NCBI GenBank assembly: GCA_031556065.1
Contig: JAVBTR010000017.1
Location: 1 to 64,000, forward strand
DNA length: 64,000 bases
Direction of reading: 5' to 3'
From: JAVBTR01 sp031556065
GTDB lineage: Bacteria; Bacillota; Clostridia; Christensenellales; Aristaeellaceae
Shown: positions 15,915 to 22,494 of the stretch, piece by piece
How the letters are laid out: each line of letters starts with the position of its first letter
Position numbering within the stretch: the stretch's first letter is position 1
Translations under genes and position numbers: made by a program
Notes under the pieces: generated by a model
What the model was told of the DNA's origin: nothing
Seen by the model: only the letters and a program-made list of their open reading frames with translations
Databases searched by the model: none

Positions 15915-16618
15915 GCGCCTTTGCCCAAAAGATCATAGCGCTGCTTTTTCCAAGCCATGCCAAATGTCTGGCCTGTGATACCCCGCGCATCGAAAAGGGC
16001 GGCCCGCCCCTGTGTGTGCCTTGCCTCGATAAAATGGAAACAGAACGGTTTTCGGCCAATGTCTGCGACAAATGCGGCCACGAACTAAAAGGCGGCCCCT
16101 GCCATTTTTGCAAAACCGGGGTAGCCAAGCCCATCGTTTGGATGCGGGCCAGCCATCCGTACCACGGGGTGGCCGGAAACATTGCCCGCAAGTTTAAATA
16201 CCACGGGATAACTGTGGCCGGAACCATGATGGTAACGGAAATGGTCCATGTGTTTTCTGTTTCAAGACCCCCGCAAATCGATATCTGCACCTACGTGCCT
16301 ACTTCGCCTAAGAATCTGCGGCTTCGGGGTCAGGACCATGCCCTGCTTTTATGCCAGGACTTTTGCGAAAAGACAGATATACCCTTCGTAGCCTTACTAA
16401 AAGCTTTGCCCACACACAAGAACCAAGCGAATCTGAACAAAAAGGCCCGCATACAAAACAAAAAGGGGGCTTATGAGGTGATCGGCCAGGTGAAGGGCCT
16501 GAATATCCTATTGATCGACGATGTGGTGACAACCGGCGCCACGATACGTGAATGCGCCAACATGCTTTTAAAAGCAGGCGCTGCCTCGGTGAACGTGCTT
16601 TCCTACGCTTTCTCTTAA
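15911..16618 (+). CDS. comF: ComF family phosphoribosyltransferase-like protein
   Basis: This 235-aa protein has an N-terminal double zinc-ribbon (CLACD, CVPC, CDKCGHELKGGPCHFC, residues about 17-75) followed by a phosphoribosyltransferase fold with the PRPP loop LLIDDVVTTGATIRECA near residue 200. The block LNKKARIQNKKGAYEV is typical of ComF/GntX. ComF is needed for DNA uptake during transformation in competent bacteria. Here the gene sits with recD2 (ATGA overlap), a common pairing in Firmicutes, and suggests a link to DNA processing. It is followed at once by the tRNA-Arg promoter. Confidence 0.93.
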   Translation: MSAFAQKIIALLFPSHAKCLACDTPRIEKGGPPLCVPCLDKMETERFSANVCDKCGHELKGGPCHFCKTGVAKPIVWMRASHPYHGVAGNIARKFKYHGITVAGTMMVTEMVHVFSVSRPPQIDICTYVPTSPKNLRLRGQDHALLLCQDFCEKTDIPFVALLKALPTHKNQANLNKKARIQNKKGAYEVIGQVKGLNILLIDDVVTTGATIRECANMLLKAGAASVNVLSYAFS

Positions 16619-16624
16619 AGAAGG

Positions 16625-16653
16625 TTGTCAAAACCTAAGCCTTGTGGTAAAAT
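16625..16653 (+). promoter_or_regulatory. promoter of the tRNA-Arg region
   Basis: TTGTCA (16625-16630), a 17-bp spacer and TAAAAT (16648-16653) form a good promoter. It stands 15 bp before the first 40-nt tRNA fragment but about 300 bp before the intact tRNA. The fragments therefore lie between promoter and gene. Confidence 0.7.
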
Positions 16654-16667
16654 AAGCGATGCAAAAT

Positions 16668-16949
16668 GTTTCCGTAGCTCAGCAGGATAGAGCGGTCGCC
16701 TCCTAAGAGAACCTACTGTGATCGCTTTTGACCTAAATGAACCTCACTCCAAAAGTTGCATGTTTCCGTAGCTCAGCAGGATAGAGCGGTCGCCTCCTAA
16801 GAGAACCTACTGTGATCGCTTTTGACCCAAATGAACCTCACTCCAAATGTTGCATGTTTCCGTAGCTCAGCAGGATAGAGCGGTCGCCTCCTAAGAGAAC
16901 CTACTGTGATCGCTTTTGACCCAAATGAACCTCACTCCAAAAGTTGCAT
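16668..16949 (+). repeat. three tandem 94-bp repeats, each with the 5' 40 nt of tRNA-Arg(CCU)
   Basis: Units start at 16668, 16762 and 16856, each exactly 94 bp, and the intact tRNA starts at 16950, keeping the same period. The first 40 nt of every unit (GTTTCCG acceptor strand, D-arm, anticodon stem and loop through CCTCCTAAG) are identical to the tRNA. The other 54 nt (from AGAACCTACTGTG to GTTGCAT) are unrelated to it. The units differ from each other at only two positions. The break point is the anticodon loop, a known crossover position for tyrosine integrases, and an integrase gene lies just downstream. They look like accreted attachment-site units. Confidence 0.85.
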
Positions 16950-17026
16950 GTTTCCGTAGCTCAGCAGGATAGAGCGGTCGCCTCCTAAGCGACAGGCCGT
17001 GGGTTCGAATCCCGCCGGGAACGCCA
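16950..17026 (+). tRNA. tRNA-Arg (anticodon CCT)
   Basis: A complete cloverleaf is present. The acceptor stem GTTTCCG/CGGGAAC has one G-U pair, the D-stem is GCTC/GAGC, the anticodon stem GTCGC/GCGAC holds loop CTCCTAA (anticodon CCT), and the T-arm is GTGGG-TTCGAAT-CCCGC. A 3' CCA is encoded. It reads the rare Arg codon AGG. A strong terminator follows immediately. It is the apparent integration site of the downstream element. Confidence 0.95.
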
Positions 17027-17029
17027 CCT

Positions 17030-17081
17030 GAGAACTCTGAAAGCCTTGATTTGTCTAGGTTTTCGGAGTTCTCTTTTTTTT
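17030..17081 (+). terminator. intrinsic terminator of tRNA-Arg
   Basis: GAGAACTC-TGAAA and TTTTC-GGAGTTCTC form a 13-bp stem (one wobble) with an 18-nt loop, followed by eight T residues. It isolates the tRNA from the integrase module, which is transcribed toward it. Confidence 0.85.
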
Positions 17082-17086
17082 CCGTA

Positions 17087-17307
17087 CCGTCCAGTTTGCC
17101 GTTTTTTTGATTAGCAAATTAGCAAAATCGATTAGCAATTGCAATTTGGAGAACGCTCTGTCCAGCAATTTTTCGCTCAAAAACCTGCTAATCGGAGGGC
17201 TGTTTTTGCACCCCTTGCACCCCATTTTCAGACCCATTTGCTAATCGCATCTTTTGACCTGCCCCTTTATTTGCTAATTTATTTTCACGAATTAGCAAAC
17301 TGGACGG
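17087..17307. promoter_or_regulatory. cluster of ATTAGCA arm-type sites and a 13-bp inverted repeat next to the integrase
   Basis: The heptamer ATTAGCA occurs seven times. Direct copies are at 17110, 17118, 17131 and 17291, and inverted copies (TGCTAAT) at 17186, 17239 and 17272. A 13-bp inverted pair, CCGTCCAGTTTGC (17087-17099) and its exact complement (17295-17307), brackets the cluster, and the right arm lies in the last codons of the integrase. Repeated short motifs beside the crossover site are what bivalent tyrosine integrases use as arm-binding sites. This gap (17082-17284) has no gene. Confidence 0.6.
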
Positions 17308-18721
17308 ACTGCAGGACTTGCATTAGCAGATTGGGGTTGCTCGTCAGCGCTGCTGCAATGGCGTTTACATCCAATGCTGGGGGTGTCTCTTGAGTAGCCT
17401 TTGGTATAGGCGCTGGTTCCGATGCTGGTTTTGTGCGAACAGGGAGCTTGTCTTTTGAAGCTTTGTCCTTTTTATAGAACTTTTTCTCCATCTCATTGGA
17501 CAAATGCCGCCTGTCCTCGTCCAGAATATGCGCATACCGCCTCGTAACCATCTCCGGGGTATTCCATCCACCATCGCCCTGCACGGCCTTTACATCGCCA
17601 TTGGAGAGCTTTAATTTCACACCTGCACTGGTATGGCGAATACTGTGGAACACGACCTCATCTAGGTTAATATCGGGATCGCCCATCTGCTCCAGAATGT
17701 CCTTGAACCGCTTGTTCAAATGCTCCGTCATCAATGGCCGTCCATTTGCTTGGCAGATGATCATATCATAATCCGAGTACCCGTCAAGCCCAAGCTCTTC
17801 CTTGTACTTTCCTTGCAGCCGCCTTAATACCATCAGCTTTTGAACTACCGTATCAGGAAGATACACATTGCGAATGCTGCCCTCAGTTTTGGGCTGTTTT
17901 AGCACCACTATGGTGCGTGTTCCGGGGTAGAGATTGGGGAACTTGAACATGATATCCATCTTCGGGAGCTTTTCTACTAACTTTTTGTCCACCCTGTCGA
18001 TCACGCGGTCAATATAGAGCATTTGTGTTTCCGCGCTGAATTTTTCCCATTGTGCACCGCCTACCTCACCGCCGCGCATACTGCAAGCAAAGGCAAGCTG
18101 TATGGCGCAATGGATGACATAGAAGTCATAAATCTCGGGCCGATCCGTAAACTCCATGACTTTGTGCAGCTGCTCTGGGGTCAGTGCTTGCCGCTTCTTT
18201 TCCTTGTGTTCAGGCAGCGTTGCGTTCAAGAATGGGTTCTTGGCAATATACTCCCACTTCACCGCCAGATTGAAAGCGCACCGCAGTACCTTATGGATAT
18301 CATGAATGATAGAAGGTGTCAGCCTGTCCCTTTTGGTCTTGCCGGGATTGACCACAGGCTCCGCTTCATTGAGCAGGAAGTGATAATAATCCACTACAGT
18401 CTTTGTTCTTATGCTCCGCAGCTTCTTGTCCCCCAGATAAGGATACACGTAGTTTTCAAGCAAGCCCACATTCCCGTCATAGGTGGAAGCCACCCATTTT
18501 TGCTCCCCATATTTCTCAATGAACTCATGCAGGAACTCCCGCACTGTAAGCTCAATCTGATCCACATGGATGTTCTGGGAAAACTCATACTCCAGCTGCG
18601 CTTTGCGCGATTTGGCGGCATTGTAGCTTAAGCCGGATTCCCAAACCTGATGTTTATTCTTGCCCTCGCCCTCGGTGTAAACGATGGCGTAGGCCTTCCC
18701 TCTTTTGACGATTGATGCCAT
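17285..18721 (-). CDS. tyrosine recombinase / integrase
   Basis: This 478-aa site-specific recombinase has an N-terminal AP2/arm-binding-like region (residues about 1-60), a SAM-like core-binding domain (about 62-170: LTVREFLHEFIEKYG), and the catalytic domain with Arg in CSMRGGEVGGAQW, the HxxR box in HSIRHTSAG, GGWNTPEMVTRRYAH, and the nucleophilic Tyr in RRYAHI. A Pro-rich tail of about 60 residues follows, longer than in most family members. It lies 1 bp after the excisionase gene in one transcript. The arm-type repeats between it and tRNA-Arg, and the anticodon-loop break points of the 94-bp units, make it the likely enzyme that used this tRNA. Confidence 0.93.
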   Translation of the reverse strand: MASIVKRGKAYAIVYTEGEGKNKHQVWESGLSYNAAKSRKAQLEYEFSQNIHVDQIELTVREFLHEFIEKYGEQKWVASTYDGNVGLLENYVYPYLGDKKLRSIRTKTVVDYYHFLLNEAEPVVNPGKTKRDRLTPSIIHDIHKVLRCAFNLAVKWEYIAKNPFLNATLPEHKEKKRQALTPEQLHKVMEFTDRPEIYDFYVIHCAIQLAFACSMRGGEVGGAQWEKFSAETQMLYIDRVIDRVDKKLVEKLPKMDIMFKFPNLYPGTRTIVVLKQPKTEGSIRNVYLPDTVVQKLMVLRRLQGKYKEELGLDGYSDYDMIICQANGRPLMTEHLNKRFKDILEQMGDPDINLDEVVFHSIRHTSAGVKLKLSNGDVKAVQGDGGWNTPEMVTRRYAHILDEDRRHLSNEMEKKFYKKDKASKDKLPVRTKPASEPAPIPKATQETPPALDVNAIAAALTSNPNLLMQVLQSVQFANS

Positions 18722-18722
18722 G

Positions 18723-18938
18723 TTACTGTCCTCCGATTTCTTCGTTATGATCTAGCCAGTTATCGAAAGAGAGTTTAGAAACACGTACCGTGCGCCCTAC
18801 CCGAATCACCTTGAATAAGTTGGTCTGGCACAACTCATACGCCTGCCGTCTGCCTATTCCCAGGATCGATTGAATCTCTGCCACAGAATAGGTTCTCTTT
18901 CCTATATCGGCAATATTGCTTAACTGCCCGATTGTCAT
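18723..18938 (-). CDS. excisionase-like helix-turn-helix protein
   Basis: This 71-aa protein contains the winged-helix excisionase pattern: TYSVAEIQSILGIGRRQAYELC as the HTH, then VIRVGRTVRVSKLSFDNWL as wing and last helix. Proteins of this class bend att DNA and steer the integrase toward excision. It sits one base upstream of the integrase gene and shares its promoter (19000-19028). GAAGGGAGG precedes the ATG. Confidence 0.85.
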   Translation of the reverse strand: MTIGQLSNIADIGKRTYSVAEIQSILGIGRRQAYELCQTNLFKVIRVGRTVRVSKLSFDNWLDHNEEIGGQ

Positions 18939-18999
18939 AACCTCCCTTCACCGCAATCAGGCTGATCGAACCGCACCAAGCGTCGTGTAATGCTCTTGC

Positions 19000-19028
19000 A
19001 TTATAAGCCGGTTTTCGCAGTCCATCAA
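19000..19028 (-). promoter_or_regulatory. promoter of the excisionase-integrase operon
   Basis: On the minus strand, TTGATG (19023-19028), a 17-bp spacer and perfect TATAAT (19000-19005) lie 62 bp before the excisionase start. Confidence 0.7.
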
Positions 19029-19088
19029 TGATGCGGATCGTAATCTTAAGTGCACCGGAGAACATTAAAATGAAATATTGTTATGATT

Positions 19089-19106
19089 TATATCCATATG
19101 GATATA
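19089..19106. promoter_or_regulatory. 18-bp perfect palindrome upstream of the xis-int promoter
   Basis: TATATCCATATGGATATA is an exact palindrome in AT-rich DNA about 60 bp upstream of the excisionase promoter. It could be an operator for a regulator of the element. Nothing else supports it. Confidence 0.35.
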
Positions 19107-19506
19107 TAATTCAAGTTAGTAGTGAAAGATGGTTTCTTTGCGCAACCATTACGTAATACGGATAAAAGAATATTGCTACAGGCTGCGGTCAGCTTTGCCG
19201 CACATAGCCCCGGGATACCGCTGTCTTGTCGTCGACTGGCGAATATCCCAGGGACTCCCCCTCTAGTCTGGTGGGGGGCTGTGAAGAAGTCTCATTATTT
19301 CCGCACTAGATCGTCGCGCCTTGCCTGCCACAGCAAGGTCAACAGGAAACGTGGATCGCTCTGGCTAAGCCGTCCTCGCGCCGTCCTGTTTATCGCTCCC
19401 GCAATGCGGATGAATGTACCTGTAACAATATATTCGGTTTTCAAGTTTCAATAAAGGAAAATAATCCCTTCACCATATGTGACAAATATGAGCCAATCGA
19501 GGGGTC
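19107..19506. other. 400-bp structured region with no convincing gene
   Basis: This stretch lies between the excisionase and the sigma-like gene. A plus-strand frame (19122-19454, 110 codons) is open, but it lacks a ribosome site and its translation is rich in Arg, Ser, Pro and Cys with no domain I know. The DNA is more GC-rich than the flanks and has short stems such as CCCCC-10-GGGGG near 19257-19276. A non-coding RNA, an oriT-like region or a small unknown protein are all possible. Confidence 0.3.
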
Positions 19507-19932
19507 TTACTCTGGAATTTTCTTTAGGAACTCCATAATCTTGTCCAGTCCATCCAAAATGCTTCTGTTCACGGTGTCCCTGCGAACCCCTTCAGAGCGT
19601 GCTATTTCCGATGTGCTCAATCCTAGAAAGAAATGTGTATAGATTCGCTTAGCTTGCTTTCCAGACAGTGTTGCCATTGCAGCATATAACTGCTTGCGAG
19701 ATACCTTCTGTTCGTATATCTCCTCCGGAGTCATGGAATCATGTGCATGACCGCCTATGATCCCATCTTTCCAGTCAAAAGAGCCATAAGCTTTATATCG
19801 ATATACACTGCGGAGATAAGAAGCTTCCTGACGGTTAAACTGTCGCATTGCATCAGCGACTTCATCGGATACCTCAACAAAGCAGTTCTCATGGTAGAAT
19901 GGGTATAGTTCCCGCAAATTGATAATAACCAT
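19507..19932 (-). CDS. sigma-70-like helix-turn-helix protein of Tn916/Tn1549-type elements
   Basis: This 141-aa protein opens with NLRELYPFYHENCFVEVSDEVA, then a central basic RQEASYLRSVYRYKAY segment, and a C-terminal region-4-like HTH (KQAKRIYTHFFLGLSTSEIARSEGVRRDTVNRSI). This layout is that of small sigma-factor-like proteins carried by Tn916/Tn1549-type conjugative elements. A longer frame is open upstream, but AGGAGG nine bases before the ATG at 19932 fixes the start. It most likely regulates genes of the element. No conjugation genes remain nearby, so it may be an orphan. Confidence 0.8.
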   Translation of the reverse strand: MVIINLRELYPFYHENCFVEVSDEVADAMRQFNRQEASYLRSVYRYKAYGSFDWKDGIIGGHAHDSMTPEEIYEQKVSRKQLYAAMATLSGKQAKRIYTHFFLGLSTSEIARSEGVRRDTVNRSILDGLDKIMEFLKKIPE

Positions 19933-20137
19933 AACATATATCCTCCTGATTCGTCTTGTCATATCAGTAAAATAAATCAGAAGAATGGCGGCGCACGAGG
20001 CTGATAAGGTGCCTCGCCAGAGCAAGGGCTCCGTTTTATCTTAAACTTCGATTAGCATAACTCCAACCCATAATCTTTTGTTTAAACCACTCTGCTTCTT
20101 GCAGAAAATTTCCTCCATAAGAAGCGTGTCCGAACAA

Positions 20138-20174
20138 AAAGCACTGCCAGACCTAAATAGCCTGGCAGTGCTTT
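20138..20174 (-). terminator. intrinsic terminator after the decayed sigma gene
   Basis: AAAGCACTGCCAG (20138-20150) pairs perfectly with CTGGCAGTGCTTT (20162-20174) around an 11-nt loop. On the minus strand it is followed by TTTTTG. It ends transcripts coming from 20281-20688. The rest of the 19933-20280 gap shows only a lone ATTAGCA at 20051-20057. Confidence 0.7.
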
Positions 20175-20280
20175 GGGGCTACGATTAAAAGTGGCTGCAT
20201 GCCATGTTACGCTTGGGAGAGGAGTAATCGGCGCTTCCAAAGAAAGCATGGCAGATAAATTGCAGGAGATTCGGTAATAT

Positions 20281-20688
20281 CTATTTTAGATGCTCACTTC
20301 TTGCAGTTGTGGATTGATCATCATTACCTCGATAAACCCTTTGTTCCAACGGTGAAAGCGCAGCATATATTTTGGCTAATTTGTTTGATGTCGCCTCTTC
20401 ATCCAACCACCGGTCGATGATGGCATCCTTGAGACTACCGGCATCAAAGTTGATTGATTCATCAAAAGGGATACTTGACTTATCCCGCTTCCTTACCTTT
20501 CGCACCTCGGAGCGTAGCCGATTTACGGCTGTGTTCACATGCCATCCTACCGAAGGGGGATGATCCTGCAGTTCACCAAAGTGCACACATGCCAAGACAA
20601 ACGCATCCTGAACGCTTTCTTCCACATAGTCGCTAAAGCGATGGTCATAACCAACATAAGCATTGCAAGCATGATGAACGGCTTCACT
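20281..20688 (-). pseudogene. remnant of a sigma-70-family factor
   Basis: An open frame of 135 codons without an early ATG reads from just after a stop at 20689-20691. It includes VEESVQDAFVLACVHFGELQ (like sigma region 2.2), then HVNTAVNRLRSEVRKVRKR and AALSPLEQRVYRGN (like the start of region 4). Both the usual N-terminal part of region 2 and the C-terminal HTH of region 4 are missing. I read it as a gene truncated at both ends. The shortest canonical start inside it is a GTG at 20625. A strong terminator follows. Confidence 0.55.
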
Positions 20689-20794
20689 TTACAAACAGCG
20701 GCTTAACTGTATTACTGGTAACAGGACATTTGCATGCCCCGTTCAGCCCTCACTCTTTCCAGGAAATCAGCCCAAATTTCTACGCGCTTAACTT

Positions 20795-20823
20795 GCCCGC
20801 CTTCTTGGATAAAGAAGGCGGGC
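20795..20823. repeat. 12-bp stem-loop in the gap before the MBL gene
   Basis: GCCCGCCTTCTT and AAGAAGGCGGGC form a perfect stem with a 5-nt loop. It lies between the mobile region and the 3' end of the minus-strand MBL gene, so it may limit read-through, although no T run follows on either strand. Small frames over it on both strands look spurious. I see no gene in 20689-20970. Confidence 0.45.
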
Positions 20824-20970
20824 ATAGCGGTGATGGCGTTATGGCAAAATGCTACGCAAATCGAATTGAACTTCAGGGGTACAATTTTTTGAAACGAAGG
20901 CCGCTGAGCTTTCATAAAAAACTACCGCTCAATCCTGCCGGCACCCTATGCACACATGGTTTGGGATATG

Positions 20971-22473
20971 CTATATTGCCGACTGATCAAAAAAGCTGCC
21001 CACCACAGGATAGAGCTTAGTTAACGCCAGTTTTTCATTCTGAGCCGTCCAAATGCCGGAGCCGGATGAAGCGAAAAATACGTTCTCTTTAGGAACAGAC
21101 TTAAGTAATTCCAAGTACTTTTCATTGCTTGGCTCGGCCTTTTTGATATGCCCTGGAACCAGTGCAATGGCGGGTGCAATGGCGGGATATACATACGGCA
21201 GCAGGTTAATGAGATGGTGAGCAGTTTGAACGGCGGTTGCGTGCAGCGTTTCCGGCCCATAATGTGAAACCAAAACACGTTCGGCATTCTCGTTGATATC
21301 GCCCAGCACCATAAAACTAACGTCATCGAAGAAGATTTTGAGAACCGTAGAGGTATCATTAAAGTCATTGGATTTTTCATTGCCGAGCGCACAGATGCTG
21401 TCTTCATGGGTTTGTAAAAACAGAAATCTGGTTCCGGCTACGCAAAACGCCTGCCCGGCATGGGGTTTAAGGTATAGGGCATCAGGATAATAGCGGTTCA
21501 GTCTGGCAAGCATGATATAAGTTGAAGGCATGAGGGGATATTGCGAAAAGGCGGGGAAATTGAATATAATGCGCTTGAGGTCTATTTCATCATGGTGAAA
21601 ACGGATTAGCTTTGCCATCAAATCCATGTGATCGTCGTGGGCATGTGTGCAAAACCATCCTGCAACAGGGATTTTTCCCCCGCTTGCTGTACCGCTCAGG
21701 TTCCGCATAATGCGAAGCACCTCATTGACAGCCGCATCCGTAGCCTGCTCGTATTCTCCGCCGTCGATCAGGAAAAGTGAGCGGTCAGGCAATTTTAGAA
21801 TATAGAGCATGCCGCAGTTAGCGCTGGTGCCGGGAACCATACGATCATAAAACAATCCAAATTGACATAGCTGTGCTTTTTCCCCCGGCAAGGCTTCTCC
21901 GCCGCTCATAGCGGTGATTGGAACGCTGACGGAATCTGTAACAAACCGGGCGACATGGGTGTTGCCCATATAGCTGGCGCAGAGTAAGCTTCCATCCTTT
22001 TTCAGCTGTGCGAACAAGTTGTTTTCAAGACGGTTTTCAAAAATGCGTGTATAGCCTAACTTTTCGAGCTGACATAGATAGGCCTCAAAGGCTTGCGCAT
22101 TGGTTTGCGTAACGGCTCGCTCCAAGCAGGGGTCTTCCTGCGGCAGGGCGGCATTTGCATGACCGGGAAGGATACGAATGTGATTTTGCTTCTTAATTAT
22201 TTCGTAAGAAGCGCCTTCATAAGCGATCAGAAGATGCGTATACGAATCGGTGTTTTCCCTGATTTGTATTTCGCAGCCGGCCAATTGAAAATACGCTAAC
22301 GCTTTGGTGATATCTTTAGGGCTAATGTTCATTTCAAAGCTAATAGGCTCATTATCATTGTAGCGGGCAAAACGCCCGCGGCCGGCATCGTAGATGCTAT
22401 CCGCCATCCGGCCGCCCTCGAAAGGGGGCAGGCCGGGCAACAATTGGCTGGCGAGATCAAAATGAATTGACAT
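20971..22473 (-). CDS. metallo-beta-lactamase-fold hydrolase
   Basis: This 500-aa protein has an N-terminal region of about 200 residues of unknown fold (starting MSIHFDLASQLLPG) and a C-terminal MBL domain. The zinc motif is CTHAHDDHMDL near residue 275, and later ligands are likely in MVLGDINENAERVL and the LVPGHIKKAEPS region. MBL-fold enzymes hydrolyse esters, lactones, amides or phosphodiesters, and no signature narrows it down. It is the last gene of the minus-strand glycan operon, starting 21 bp after the GH38 alpha-mannosidase, with GAGGAGG before the ATG. A lactonase acting on oxidised sugars would fit the context (inference). Confidence 0.8.
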   Translation of the reverse strand: MSIHFDLASQLLPGLPPFEGGRMADSIYDAGRGRFARYNDNEPISFEMNISPKDITKALAYFQLAGCEIQIRENTDSYTHLLIAYEGASYEIIKKQNHIRILPGHANAALPQEDPCLERAVTQTNAQAFEAYLCQLEKLGYTRIFENRLENNLFAQLKKDGSLLCASYMGNTHVARFVTDSVSVPITAMSGGEALPGEKAQLCQFGLFYDRMVPGTSANCGMLYILKLPDRSLFLIDGGEYEQATDAAVNEVLRIMRNLSGTASGGKIPVAGWFCTHAHDDHMDLMAKLIRFHHDEIDLKRIIFNFPAFSQYPLMPSTYIMLARLNRYYPDALYLKPHAGQAFCVAGTRFLFLQTHEDSICALGNEKSNDFNDTSTVLKIFFDDVSFMVLGDINENAERVLVSHYGPETLHATAVQTAHHLINLLPYVYPAIAPAIALVPGHIKKAEPSNEKYLELLKSVPKENVFFASSGSGIWTAQNEKLALTKLYPVVGSFFDQSAI

Positions 22474-22494
22474 GGGCGTTTCCTCCTCATTGCA

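Larger units (their letters stand above)
17030..20700. mobile_element. reduced integrative element at tRNA-Arg (boundaries approximate)
   Basis: The block contains arm-type sites, integrase, excisionase, a Tn916/Tn1549-like sigma gene, a decayed second sigma gene and unexplained structured DNA, all packed against the 3' end of tRNA-Arg. The genes point toward the tRNA as in integrated elements. No conjugation genes are present here and I find no second copy of the tRNA 3' half. The right boundary is therefore uncertain and the element is probably truncated. Confidence 0.6.

Noticed and set aside
16668..16949. CRISPR-like array or three extra tRNA genes
   Set aside because: Units are 94 bp with nearly identical spacers, and each lacks the anticodon 3' strand, T-arm and acceptor 3' strand, so they are neither spacers nor working tRNAs.
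19122..19454. Possible 110-aa plus-strand gene
   Set aside because: No ribosome site, composition unlike neighbouring proteins and no domain; kept as an unexplained region instead.
20101..20135. TTTCCTCCATAAGAAGCG as a second copy of the tRNA anticodon-loop core (CCTCCTAAG), marking the far end of the element
   Set aside because: The match needs an inserted base and covers fewer than ten positions; no tRNA 3' half follows, so it cannot be called an att site.
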